A stretch of DNA of 28,312 nt. It comes from Thermoleophilia bacterium (GTDB lineage: Bacteria > Actinomycetota > Thermoleophilia > Gaiellales > JAICJC01). The stretch spans positions 1 to 28,312 of the forward strand of contig JAICJM010000030.1 of assembly GCA_025928435.1 (NCBI GenBank), in the 5' to 3' direction. Positions 1 to 7,516 of the stretch are shown piece by piece (within the stretch, counting starts at the first letter, position 1; each line of letters opens with the position of its first letter). A model generated the notes under the pieces. It was not told the DNA's origin. It ran no database searches and saw nothing but the letters and a program-made list of their open reading frames with translations. Made by a program: the position numbers and the translations under genes.

Positions 1-1545
1 GCCGTCGACGTCCCCCTGCTCGTGGCCGGTCGCGTAGCGGTAGACGAACCCGTCCTCGGTCAGCTCTCGCTCGATCGCCTCGATCGTGCCGCGGATGCGC
101 TCGTCCGTCGCGGGCAGGAACCCGACGGCCGGGAGGAGGAGCAGGCTCGCGTCGAGCTCACTCGATCCGTACGACTGGGTGAAGGTGCCGCGCGACTCGT
201 CGAACCCCTCCCGGCAGACCTCCGCGTGGATCTCGGCCCGGACATCGCGCCAGCGGCCGGCCGGCCCGTCGAACCCGAAGCGCTCGACCGCCTGCAGCGC
301 GCGGTCGAAGACCACCCAGGCCATCACCTTCGAGTGGGTGAAGTGGCGGCGCGGGCCGCGCACCTCCCAGATCCCCTCGTCCGGCTCCCGCCATACCTCC
401 TCGACGTGCGCCGCGACCGTGAGGAAGCGTCGCCACAGGACGAGGCTGCGCGGCCCCCGGACCGGAACGCCGGCCGCGGCCGCCGCCGTGCGGCCGATGT
501 GACCCGCGTCCGCCACCTCCCCGTAGACGTCGAGCTGGAACTGCTCGGCCGCGGCGTTGCCCTCACGGACCGGGCTCGAGCCGGCGAATCCGGGGAGCCA
601 CGCCAGCTCCCGCTCGGGCAGCCGGCGCTCGCCGGCGATCCCGTACATGATCTGGGCGTCGGCCGCGTCGCCGGCCGTCGCACGCAGCAGCCACTCCCGG
701 AAGGCGATCGCCTCGCCCAGGTACCCGGACCGCAGGAGGACGGCGAGCGTGAGCGTCGCGTCGCGCACCCAGCAGAAGCGGTAGTCCCAGTTGCGGACGC
801 CGCCGAACACCTCGGGCAGGGAGGTCGTCGGGGCGGCGATCCCGCCGGTCTCCGCGTGCGTGAGGCCCTTGAGCACCAGCAGCGATGTCATGACCGCCTC
901 GCGCCACTCGCCCCGGTACGTGCACCGCGCGGACCAGTCGCCCCAGTGCTGCTCGGTGCGCGCGACGGCGGCGGCCGCGTCCTCCTCGGGCGCCGGGCCG
1001 GCGTGGGAGGGGCGCCAGTCAAGCACGAACGGCACCTGCTCGCCCTGCCCGACGGTGAAGTCGGCAACCGTGACCCGATCCTCGCCGCGCATGGCGATCG
1101 GCGTCGCCAACCGCAGCGTGTCGGCGCCGGCGGTCGCGACCAGGTGGTGGCCGTCGCGTTCCACCCAGGGCACGATCGAGCCGTAGTCGAACCGGATCAC
1201 GAGCCGCATCTGTATGGGCACGCTGCCGCGGACGCCCTCGACGAGGCGCACGACCCGCGCCGTGCCGTCCCCCGGCGGCATGCAGTCGACGAGGCGGACG
1301 ACCCCGTCGTCGGTCTCGAGCTCCGTCTCGAGCACGAGCGTCCCCGGCCGGTACCGGCGGGTGCAGCGGCGCACGTCGGCCTGCGGCGCCAGCATCCAGC
1401 GGCCGTGCGACTCGTCGCCGAGCAGCGCGGCGAAGCTGGCAGCCGAGTCGAACCGCGGCAGGCAGAGCCAGTCCATCGAGCCGTCCCGGCCGACCAGCGC
1501 CGAGCCGGCCATGTTCGAGAGAACGCCGTAGTCCTCGATGCGCAT
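1..1545 (-). CDS. GH15 family glycoside hydrolase (glucoamylase/trehalase type), 3' end cut by window edge
   Basis: The frame stays open for 515 codons from ATG 1545 to base 1, so the C-terminus lies outside the window; family members are about 600 residues. The N-terminal part opens with MRIEDYGVLSNM and carries the beta-sandwich domain typical of bacterial GH15 proteins. The (alpha/alpha)6 barrel follows with the family signature NWDYRFCWVRD near residues 252-262. PDEGIWEVRG near 388-397 contains the general-acid Glu, and YGSSELDASLLLLP lies further on. Family members hydrolyse alpha-glucosidic bonds in starch-like glucans or trehalose; substrate cannot be chosen from sequence alone. No signal peptide is seen, so it is probably cytoplasmic. 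It sits 21 bp downstream of the MetE-like gene on the same strand and has its own candidate -10 box. Confidence 0.93.
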   Translation of the reverse strand, partial: MRIEDYGVLSNMAGSALVGRDGSMDWLCLPRFDSAASFAALLGDESHGRWMLAPQADVRRCTRRYRPGTLVLETELETDDGVVRLVDCMPPGDGTARVVRLVEGVRGSVPIQMRLVIRFDYGSIVPWVERDGHHLVATAGADTLRLATPIAMRGEDRVTVADFTVGQGEQVPFVLDWRPSHAGPAPEEDAAAAVARTEQHWGDWSARCTYRGEWREAVMTSLLVLKGLTHAETGGIAAPTTSLPEVFGGVRNWDYRFCWVRDATLTLAVLLRSGYLGEAIAFREWLLRATAGDAADAQIMYGIAGERRLPERELAWLPGFAGSSPVREGNAAAEQFQLDVYGEVADAGHIGRTAAAAAGVPVRGPRSLVLWRRFLTVAAHVEEVWREPDEGIWEVRGPRRHFTHSKVMAWVVFDRALQAVERFGFDGPAGRWRDVRAEIHAEVCREGFDESRGTFTQSYGSSELDASLLLLPAVGFLPATDERIRGTIEAIERELTEDGFVYRYATGHEQGDVDG

Positions 1546-1555
1546 GCCGCGCGCG

Positions 1556-1561
1556 ACGATA
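1556..1561 (-). promoter_or_regulatory. candidate -10 box TATCGT of the GH15 gene
   Basis: TATCGT on the minus strand fits the actinobacterial TANNNT -10 consensus and lies 10 nt before ATG 1545, which would give a leader of only a few bases. It is in the short gap after the MetE-like gene. No convincing -35 box is visible. Confidence 0.4.
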
Positions 1562-1566
1562 CCTCG

Positions 1567-2715
1567 TCAGCGGGGCCACAGCCGGTCGGCGATCCGCCCG
1601 ACCAGCTCGAGCTTGCGCCACTGCGCGTCGGCGTCCGTGTCGTTGCCGACCATGACCGACGCGAACCCGCACTGGGGCGAGATCGCCAGCCGGTCCATGC
1701 CGCCCGCGATGGCGGTGGCCCGGTCCATCTGGCGCAGGAGATCGTCCTCGGACTCGAGCTCGGGCACCTTCGAGCTGATCAGGCCCATCACCATGACCGC
1801 CCCAGGGCGCAGGAACCGGATGGGCTCGAAGCCGCCGTCCCGGCCCAGGTCGTCCCACTCCACCAGGAACGCGTCGTACTGCAGCCCTCCGAACACCGCC
1901 TCGGCGACCGGTTCGAGCGAGCCCTCGCACATCCACGAGGAGCGGTAGTTCCCCCGGCAGATGTGCAGAGCGGTCGTGACGTGTCCCGGCAGGCCGTCGA
2001 GGACGGCGGTGTCGGCGGCGATCGCGGCCTCGAGGAGGGCGGCCGGATCGTGCCCCTGCTGGCGGAAGCGGGCGACCCACGCTGGATCGGCCAGATACGG
2101 GTAGAGCGGGAAGTCGAACTGGATGTAGTTCGCGCCGGCGGCGACCGCGTCGGCGACCAGCGATCGCTCGATCTCGATCGCATGCTCGACGAACCCGGCC
2201 AGGTCGGAGTAGCCCCTGTCGGTGATGCCGCGCTTGTACGAGAACGGGTGGCCGAAGATCGAGGCGGCCGGGAAGGTGACCTTGAACGGATGCCGGGTGG
2301 CCGCCGCCATGAAAGCCGCCTCGCGGGCTGCCGGGCTGTCCACCGGACGCAGCCGGTCGACGATCTCGTGGACTGCCAGCTCCACCGCCCGGCCGTCGTC
2401 GTTGCGGAACGTGACGACATTGTCGGTGCGGAACCCCTCCACCGCGTCGTAGAACGAGTTCAGGAACATCCACCGGCGGAACTCGCCGTCGGTCACGACG
2501 TCGAGCCCGCACGCGATCTGGCGGTCCACGGCCTCACGGATCGCGCGGTCCTCGAGCTCCCTCAGCGAGGCCCGATCCTGCGCCCGCTCCTCGTCCATGA
2601 CCGCCGAGTGCCCCGGGGCGTAGAACCCCTCCACCGCGCTTCGCAGCGCCGGCGGTCGCAACAGGCTGCCCACGACCTCGGCCCGAGCGGGGTGCCGTGG
2701 CGGGCGTCCCTCCAT
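1567..2715 (-). CDS. cobalamin-independent methionine synthase (MetE C-terminal)-like zinc methyltransferase
   Basis: A 382-residue single-domain protein of the MetE C-terminal/UROD-like fold, about the size of stand-alone MetE-like and epoxyalkane:CoM transferase proteins and half of full-length MetE. The zinc site is readable: LHICRGNYRS supplies His and Cys near residues 251 and 253, and AISPQCGFAS supplies the third ligand, Cys near 349. The N-terminal VVGSLLRP and VVTDGEFRRW motifs are also typical. The family transfers alkyl groups to a thiol such as homocysteine or coenzyme M; which thiol is unknown here. ATG 2715 is chosen over GTG 2718 because a TAGGCT -10 box would start the transcript at about this ATG. 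Its neighbour upstream is the MmgE/PrpD gene, suggesting small-acid catabolism, but that link is inference. Confidence 0.88.
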   Translation of the reverse strand: MEGRPPRHPARAEVVGSLLRPPALRSAVEGFYAPGHSAVMDEERAQDRASLRELEDRAIREAVDRQIACGLDVVTDGEFRRWMFLNSFYDAVEGFRTDNVVTFRNDDGRAVELAVHEIVDRLRPVDSPAAREAAFMAAATRHPFKVTFPAASIFGHPFSYKRGITDRGYSDLAGFVEHAIEIERSLVADAVAAGANYIQFDFPLYPYLADPAWVARFRQQGHDPAALLEAAIAADTAVLDGLPGHVTTALHICRGNYRSSWMCEGSLEPVAEAVFGGLQYDAFLVEWDDLGRDGGFEPIRFLRPGAVMVMGLISSKVPELESEDDLLRQMDRATAIAGGMDRLAISPQCGFASVMVGNDTDADAQWRKLELVGRIADRLWPR

Positions 2716-2721
2716 CACGCG

Positions 2722-2727
2722 AGCCTA
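2722..2727 (-). promoter_or_regulatory. candidate leaderless -10 box TAGGCT of the MetE-like gene
   Basis: TAGGCT on the minus strand lies 6 nt before ATG 2715 and overlaps the stop codon of the upstream MmgE/PrpD gene. No Shine-Dalgarno sequence precedes the start, which agrees with a leaderless mRNA. Confidence 0.42.
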
Positions 2728-3938
2728 ACGCAACGAGCGCTCCTGGCCGGCGGTCGCGTTGGTCGCCATCAGCGACCACGCCGAATCCCAGTCGGCACCG
2801 AGGACCGCGTCTGCAAGCGGGCCGGCGCAGTCCTCCACCTTACGACGGAGCTCCGCCACGGTCGGCGGCCAGCCGGGAGGACGCCTGACCGTCGAGGACA
2901 TCGTCGTGCCGTCGTGCAACTCGACGGTGACCTGGAGCTCGCCGTCGAGGAGCCCGTTGCCCGGTCCGGTCTCCCCGGCTTCGACACGCTCGACCAGCGC
3001 CCTGGCCTCGGGACGGGCGACCGCGTCGTCGGTGAAGCTCCGCAGCCCGGGAGGGCCGTCGAGCAGGGGCGCGGCGGTCGCGTACTCGAGACTGAACTTG
3101 GATTCGAGGCCGGTGGCCGGTCGCGAATGGATGAGCGGAACGAACGCACTCGCGGGCGCCTCGACGTGGATGCTCCGCACCTCCGACGGGCTGATCGGCA
3201 AGAGCTGGACGACGGCCGCGATCGGGCGTTGCGACGCGTAGCAGCATGGATACAGCTTCACCGCCAGCCCACCGGGGACGACGTCCGGATCGGCAAGGCT
3301 CTGCTCGAGGGCGGCCGGGTCGCCGCCGAGCAGCTCGAACCAGTCGTCGACCGCTGCGGGATCGGCTGACGCGCCGAGCGCAGCGAGGTCAGCGGCCCGC
3401 ACGCCGGCATCTGCGGCGAACCCGACCTGCAGCGCTTTGGCCGTCGTCCCGAACGCGCGCTGCACCCCGCCCGCTGCGGGGATCGCCAACGCCATCGCGG
3501 TGGCGATCCCGCGCGCATCAAGCTCCCGCGCGACCGCGGCGGTCACCGCGGCGGCGGGAGCACCGGCCGTGCACGTCGTGTGCCATCCCGCACGGTAATG
3601 CGACCATCCGAGCGCCGTTCCGAGCCTGGCCATGACGCCCGCACCGACGAGGTATGACCGGGCGTCACCACCGGATGCCAGGGCCACGGGGAGACAGACG
3701 GCGCTGATGTGCGACGTCGACGGCAGATGGAGGTCGTCGAAGTCCAGGACGTGGGCGAGCGCGGCGGCGGCGCCGGCGGGGCCGAGCACCGGCGTCCCGA
3801 CCGCGAGCCCCGACCGGATCGCCGCCGGATGACCGACAGGGTGTCGACGAGCGCGGTGTCCGCGAGGTCGAGCTCGGCCACAGTGGGCGCGGCGTCGGCT
3901 GCCCAGCCGGCGACCCGCACTCCGAGAGAGTCCGTCAC
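2725..3938 (-). pseudogene. MmgE/PrpD family gene with a frame break near its 5' end
   Basis: The long intact part, from about base 3834 to 2725, reads as an MmgE/PrpD protein: LAHVLDFDDLHLPSTSHIS, then GWHTTCTAGAPAAA and KLYPCCYASQRPI. The family includes 2-methylcitrate dehydratase and related iron-independent dehydratases and isomerases. The N-terminal piece (LGVRVAGWAADAA then LADTALVDTLSV) is in a different frame starting at GTG 3938; the reading must move frame near 3830-3840, where DTLSV should continue into GHPAAIRSGLA. Without the shift the upstream frame runs on in nonsense to a stop near 3543, and the downstream frame begins with an Arg-rich unlikely N-terminus from 3969. Either one base is lost in the genome or in the assembly. 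The C-terminal catalytic and lid regions look complete. Confidence 0.78.
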
Positions 3939-3987
3939 GGCGCCGCGATCGTGGACGAGGCCATGCCACAGCCTATGTGCCGCGCCC

Positions 3988-4998
3988 CTACCGGGGTGGC
4001 CCGCTCGCCAGCGCGACGCTCGCCGTCTGGGTCGAACCCGTCCGATCGACGTATGCGGCGGAGACGGGCGCACCGGGTTTCTGGGCCGCGACGATGTCCG
4101 TCAGATCGGACGGTGAGGAGACGGCGTGATCGCCGACGGCGGTGATCAGGTCGCCGGGGACGAGGCCGGCCGCCTCCGCGGGGCTGCCGGGCACGACCGA
4201 CGTGACGACCGCGCCGGACCCGCCGAGGCTGTTCTCGACCACCTCGATGCCGAGGAACGCCGTGCCACCTATATGGATCGTCGCGGACGCGTCGCCGCGC
4301 GCGATCTGCCCCGCGATCGACATGGCCCTGTTGATCGGGATCGCGAATCCGGTGCTGCCCGCCGCCTGCCCGGACCCGTTCGTGACGGATGCGGCCGTGT
4401 CCATCCCCACCACGTGGCCGGAGGTGTCCATCAGCGGCCCCCCGGAATCGCCGGGCCGCACGTCGGCGCTCGTCACGATCATCCCGGCCAGGCTCTCGCT
4501 CCCGCCCTGGTCGTCGCCCACCGTGATGTCGCGATCGATGCCGGTGACGGTGCCGGACGCGGCGTGGAGCGACCCGGTGCCGCCGGCGTTCCCGAGCGCC
4601 TTGACCGGCTCGCCGGGGTCGAGCGAGTCCGAGTCGCCCAGCGACACCGTTTTCAGCTGCGAGGCGCCGCGAGCCTGCAGGACGGCGACATCACCGGACT
4701 CGTCATAGCCGACGACCTTCGCGGGGTAGCTGCGGCCTGCCCCCGGCACGACGACCCTGATGTCGGTCGCATTGCGGATGACGTGGTTGTTCGTGAGCAC
4801 ATCGCCCGCCGACGTCAGCACCATGCCGGTGCCCGCCGCCCGCGCATCCTGGTAGCCGAGGTTCGTCTCGATGACGACGACGCCGGAGCCGACCCCCGCC
4901 GAGCGCGTCGTGGCGCGGGCGAGGCCGATCGCGAGCGCCGCCGCGGCGACGACGAGCAGCGCCAGGAGGACGCGGATGTGGAGCCGCCGGCGCGTCAC
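3988..4998 (-). CDS. HtrA/DegP-type membrane-anchored trypsin-like serine protease with PDZ domain
   Basis: A 336-residue protein from GTG 4998. An Arg-rich start followed by a hydrophobic segment (residues about 9-27) anchors it in the membrane with the protease outside. The chymotrypsin-fold triad is intact: His72 in TNNHVI, Asp103 in SGDVAVL and Ser185 in PGDSGGPL. A PDZ domain occupies about residues 248-336 (FLGIEVVE, then GSPAEAAGLVPGDLITAVGD). Family members degrade misfolded exported proteins or act in envelope stress signalling. GTG 4998 is preferred to upstream in-frame starts because it lies 2 nt after the stop of the 66-aa gene, implying translational coupling, and puts the membrane segment at the N-terminus. 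Confidence 0.9.
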   Translation of the reverse strand: MTRRRLHIRVLLALLVVAAAALAIGLARATTRSAGVGSGVVVIETNLGYQDARAAGTGMVLTSAGDVLTNNHVIRNATDIRVVVPGAGRSYPAKVVGYDESGDVAVLQARGASQLKTVSLGDSDSLDPGEPVKALGNAGGTGSLHAASGTVTGIDRDITVGDDQGGSESLAGMIVTSADVRPGDSGGPLMDTSGHVVGMDTAASVTNGSGQAAGSTGFAIPINRAMSIAGQIARGDASATIHIGGTAFLGIEVVENSLGGSGAVVTSVVPGSPAEAAGLVPGDLITAVGDHAVSSPSDLTDIVAAQKPGAPVSAAYVDRTGSTQTASVALASGPPR

Positions 4999-5000
4999 GG

Positions 5001-5201
5001 TCAGGCCGCGGTCGCCTGGTCGGTCACGTCCCGGACGGCGACGATGCGATGGCCCGGATAGGCCTGGTCGCACACCTGGATCGCCCGCTCGGGCGACTCC
5101 TCGAGGACGTAGTGGATGACCGGCGCCTCCCCGCGCAGGCGGGTGCGCGGTGCGAGCAGGAAGAGATAGCTGTGAAGCGGGGCCGCGGTGATCGTGCTCA
5201 T
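5001..5201 (-). CDS. small 66-aa protein coupled to the HtrA protease gene, family not recognised
   Basis: ATG 5201 is preceded by a near-perfect Shine-Dalgarno AAGGAGGT with 6-nt spacing, which fixes this start; longer in-frame readings upstream are not supported. The protein begins MSTITAAPLHSYLFLLAPR and has a compact soluble-looking body (VIHYVLEESPERAIQVCDQ, then AYPGHRIVAVRDV) with an alpha/beta flavour and no membrane segment or signal peptide. The C-terminus is Ala-rich (DQATAA). Its stop codon is 2 nt before the protease start, so the two are almost certainly co-translated. I recognise no family. An adaptor, regulator or substrate role for the protease is possible but unsupported beyond the context. 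Confidence 0.72.
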   Translation of the reverse strand: MSTITAAPLHSYLFLLAPRTRLRGEAPVIHYVLEESPERAIQVCDQAYPGHRIVAVRDVTDQATAA

Positions 5202-5207
5202 GGTCGG

Positions 5208-5214
5208 ACCTCCT
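5208..5214 (-). promoter_or_regulatory. strong Shine-Dalgarno AGGAGGT of the 66-aa gene
   Basis: AGGAGGT lies 6 nt before ATG 5201 and is one of the best ribosome binding sites in the window, where many other genes have none. It decides the start of the small gene. Confidence 0.8.
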
Positions 5215-5303
5215 TTTTCGTCCGCGCCGCCGGACGACGGCGTTGTGTATGGCGAACTACGGTAGGAGCCGAACCTGAGATTCCCGTACGCGAGGGATAA
5301 GCC

Positions 5304-5766
5304 ATGCCTAAGACTGGTGCAATCGCGCACCTGAACGAGTCGAGGAAGGCACCGACGGGACCATGCACCGGCGCCCCGTGCGGCGGCACTTCGGCATCCT
5401 CGGATTCGGCGTCAGCGCGTGGACGGGCCGCGCCGCCGGCGACCGGGTGATCAAGGAGTACGAGGAGCTCTATCTCGTGCACCGGGGCCGGGCCTCTGGT
5501 CTCCGCTGCGGCCGCTGTACGTCGCCGGCGACTACGAGGGCGTCGTCGAGAGGGGCCAAGCCGTGATCGAGGCCCACCCGCAGTACGCCGAGCCGATGTT
5601 CAACCTCGCCTGCTGCGAGAGCCTGCTCGACCGCACGGGCGATGCGCTCGAGCATCTGCGCCGGGCGATCGCAACGTCCGACCGGATGCGGTCGCTCGCC
5701 AGGGAGGATTCCGACTTCGACCCGCTCCGCGACGAGCCCGCATTCAAGGAGCTCGTCGGAGACTAA
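5304..5766 (+). pseudogene. decayed cupin-TPR gene (cupin core missing, three reading frames)
   Basis: Three pieces of one protein type lie in three frames. ATG 5304 opens MPKTGAIAHLNE. After a break near 5336-5345 the text continues as RRPVRRHFGILGFGVSAW and EELYLVHRGRAS, the start of a cupin domain. After about 5490 it jumps frame into a TPR-like tail, YVAGDYEGVVERGQAVIEA and MFNLACCESLLDRTGDALEH, ending at TAA 5766. From my knowledge of the family, a complete protein has roughly 60-70 further cupin residues (the metal-binding barrel and its end) between RGRAS and the TPR tail. That part is absent, so this is an internal deletion plus frame shifts, not only one indel. It converges on the LLM gene with a 4-bp overlap. 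Confidence 0.72.
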
Positions 5767-6782
5767 CGGGCCGCGATGTTCGGGCTCCGGCCGATGGAGG
5801 GCGCGATGTCGCGGGCGATCGTGTCGAGCATCGCGGCGTTGTAGTCGACGCCGAGCTGGCTCGGGACGGTGAGCAGGATGGTGTCGGCGGCCTGGACGGC
5901 GGCGTCCGCGGCCAGATCCTCGGCGATGCGGTCGGGTTCGCCGGTGTAGCTGCGGCCGAAGCGGCTGATGGCGCCGTCGAGCCAGCCGACCTGGTCCTCG
6001 TTCGCGTCGCCGCCGAACAGCCGGCGGTCGAGGTCGGAGGTGATCGGCATGACGCTGCGGCTGACCGACACCCGTGGCTCGCGGGCGTGGCCGGCGTTCG
6101 CCCAGGCTTCCCGGAACAAGGAGATCTGCTCCGCCTGGAGCTGGTCGAACGGCACCTGCGTGTCCTCGAGCAGCAGCGTCGAGCTCATCAGATTCATGCC
6201 CTGCTCCGCGGTCCATACGGCGCTCTGACGCGTGCCCGAGCCCCACCAGATGCGATCCGCGAGGCCGGGTGAGTGCGGCTGGACCGCGAGCATCGCGTCC
6301 CCCGGCCGGCCGCCGGCGTCAGCGCGGACGACCCCTGCGCCCGCGGTCGCCGCGCGGAACAGCTCCGTCTTGTCACGCACCTCGTCGCGATCGAGCAAGT
6401 AGCCGAACGCCTCGGCGCCGCGCCATGCCGGCTCGGGCGAGCCGCGGCTGATGCCGAGCTGCAGCCTGCCCCCGGCCAGGAGGTCGGCCGCTCCCGCGTC
6501 CTCGGCCATGTAGAGCGGGTTCTCGTAGCGCATGTCGATGACGCCGGTGCCGATCTCGATCCGGCTCGTCCTGACGCCGATCGCCGCCAGCAGCGGGAAG
6601 GGCGAGGCGAGCTGCCGGGCGAAGTGGTGGACGCGGACGAACGCCCCGTCGATCCCGATCTCCTCGGCGGCCACGGCCAGCTCCACCGTCTGGTGCAGCG
6701 CATCGCCCGCCGTGTGCGTGAGCCCACCGCCGGGATGCCATGCGCCGAACGAGAGGAAGCCGATGCTCTTTGGATGGGTCAT
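5763..6782 (-). CDS. LLM-class flavin-dependent oxidoreductase (luciferase-like monooxygenase)
   Basis: A 339-residue TIM-barrel flavoprotein of the bacterial luciferase-like family. Seen: the N-terminal strand IGFLSFGAWHP, VELAVAAEEIGIDGAFVRVHHF, IGTGVIDMRYENP, and DLLAGGRLQLGISRGSPEP, the classic sequence around the flavin phosphate region, then IWWGSGTRQSAVWTAEQG. Such enzymes use FMNH2 or F420 to oxidise or reduce small organic substrates; the substrate is not predictable here. The start is GTG 6785 or ATG 6782; ATG is chosen. Length is normal and the frame is clean, unlike its neighbours on both sides. A short inverted repeat 17 nt upstream may be an operator. Confidence 0.9.
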   Translation of the reverse strand: MTHPKSIGFLSFGAWHPGGGLTHTAGDALHQTVELAVAAEEIGIDGAFVRVHHFARQLASPFPLLAAIGVRTSRIEIGTGVIDMRYENPLYMAEDAGAADLLAGGRLQLGISRGSPEPAWRGAEAFGYLLDRDEVRDKTELFRAATAGAGVVRADAGGRPGDAMLAVQPHSPGLADRIWWGSGTRQSAVWTAEQGMNLMSSTLLLEDTQVPFDQLQAEQISLFREAWANAGHAREPRVSVSRSVMPITSDLDRRLFGGDANEDQVGWLDGAISRFGRSYTGEPDRIAEDLAADAAVQAADTILLTVPSQLGVDYNAAMLDTIARDIAPSIGRSPNIAAR

Positions 6783-6798
6783 CACTCACCCAAACGTC

Positions 6799-6812
6799 AT
6801 TGATCGCTCAAT
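6799..6812. promoter_or_regulatory. inverted repeat ATTGA-TCGC-TCAAT upstream of the LLM gene
   Basis: A perfect 5-bp inverted repeat with a 4-nt spacer lies in an A+T-richer pocket just upstream of the LLM gene start. The position fits a repressor operator, but the arms are short and no regulator gene adjoins. Confidence 0.3.
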
Positions 6813-6907
6813 CATTCCCGCCTCCGCCGCGCGTTTCGCGGGAAGGCCGTCCGCCGGGGCTTCGGCGCCTGCGACAACCAGGTCTTCGCCTGGATGCGGA
6901 TCGCCCA

Positions 6908-7423
6908 CTACGTGCCATGCCCCGGGAACTTCGTGGACTTCGCGGGTCCGTGCTGGTGGCCGTGACGGTGGTTCCGGTGCCCGTGACCGTGGCGCGGCCG
7001 ATGTCCGTGATGCCCCTTGGAGCCGTGCCGGTGACCCGCGAGCCGGGCATGGCGGTGGCCGGATGGGCGGGAGGCCGGTGCCGCTTCCCCGGATCGCGGG
7101 CCGGCGACGCGGCGCCGGCGCGACGTGCCGCCGTGTGCGGCCACCTGACGGCGACCGGCGGTTCGCGCCGTGGCCGGCAGCGGGTCGGAAGGGGCCGCGA
7201 CCGGCGGGTGTACGGCGGGCCGGGGAGCCACGGCGTTCACCACCATCTCGACGGCGCCTCTCGGGCCGCCTGCCATCCCGCTCCCGACGACCACGCCCGC
7301 GATCACGGCGGCGGCCGCTGCGAGCATGCCCGGGAGGACGTGCTCGCGTCCGAACATGGCACTTCGCCACATGGTTGCCCCCATCGCGTGGATGACCGGA
7401 CCCGGCCACGCTGGCGAGCCCAC
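6908..7423 (-). CDS. membrane-anchored protein with histidine-rich tail
   Basis: A 171-residue reading frame from GTG 7423 (a weak purine run AGAGAG precedes it). A hydrophobic segment (HVLPGMLAAAAAVIAGVVVG, residues about 28-47) would anchor the protein. A Pro/Ala/Arg-rich linker leads to a C-terminal tail of about 50 residues with about 15 histidines, for example GHRHARLAGHRH and RHGHGHRNHRHGHQH. Such tails bind Ni, Zn, Co or Cu or act as metal buffers; no specific family is recognised. An internal Met start is possible. The opposite strand is also open in places, so the strand rests on the plausible order of anchor, linker and His tail. The His codons are both CAC and CAT, which argues against a simple DNA repeat. 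Confidence 0.55.
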   Translation of the reverse strand: MGSPAWPGPVIHAMGATMWRSAMFGREHVLPGMLAAAAAVIAGVVVGSGMAGGPRGAVEMVVNAVAPRPAVHPPVAAPSDPLPATARTAGRRQVAAHGGTSRRRRVAGPRSGEAAPASRPSGHRHARLAGHRHGSKGHHGHRPRHGHGHRNHRHGHQHGPAKSTKFPGHGT

Positions 7424-7516
7424 CCGCTCTCTCTACACCGGTGGGGCGGCCGCCGAAACGGCGCCGGCGGCCGGGGCGGCGTCGAGGAGCCCCGGCCGCC
7501 GGCCGCGTCCCGCCCC

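Noticed and set aside
22..3369. A very long plus-strand open frame (over 1,100 codons) opposite the GH15, MetE-like and MmgE genes
   Set aside because: It crosses three recognisable minus-strand genes, its text is Arg/Asp/Pro-rich with no domain, and such antisense frames arise naturally opposite G+C-rich genes.
3825..3845. Programmed ribosomal frameshifting in the MmgE/PrpD gene
   Set aside because: No slippery heptamer, stimulating hairpin or internal Shine-Dalgarno is evident, and this family is not known for it.
6801..6964. A protein-like plus-strand stretch ending GPCWWP before the His-rich gene
   Set aside because: It has no start codon, and its most striking part is simply the complement of the His-rich tail codons; the remainder is too short to support a gene.
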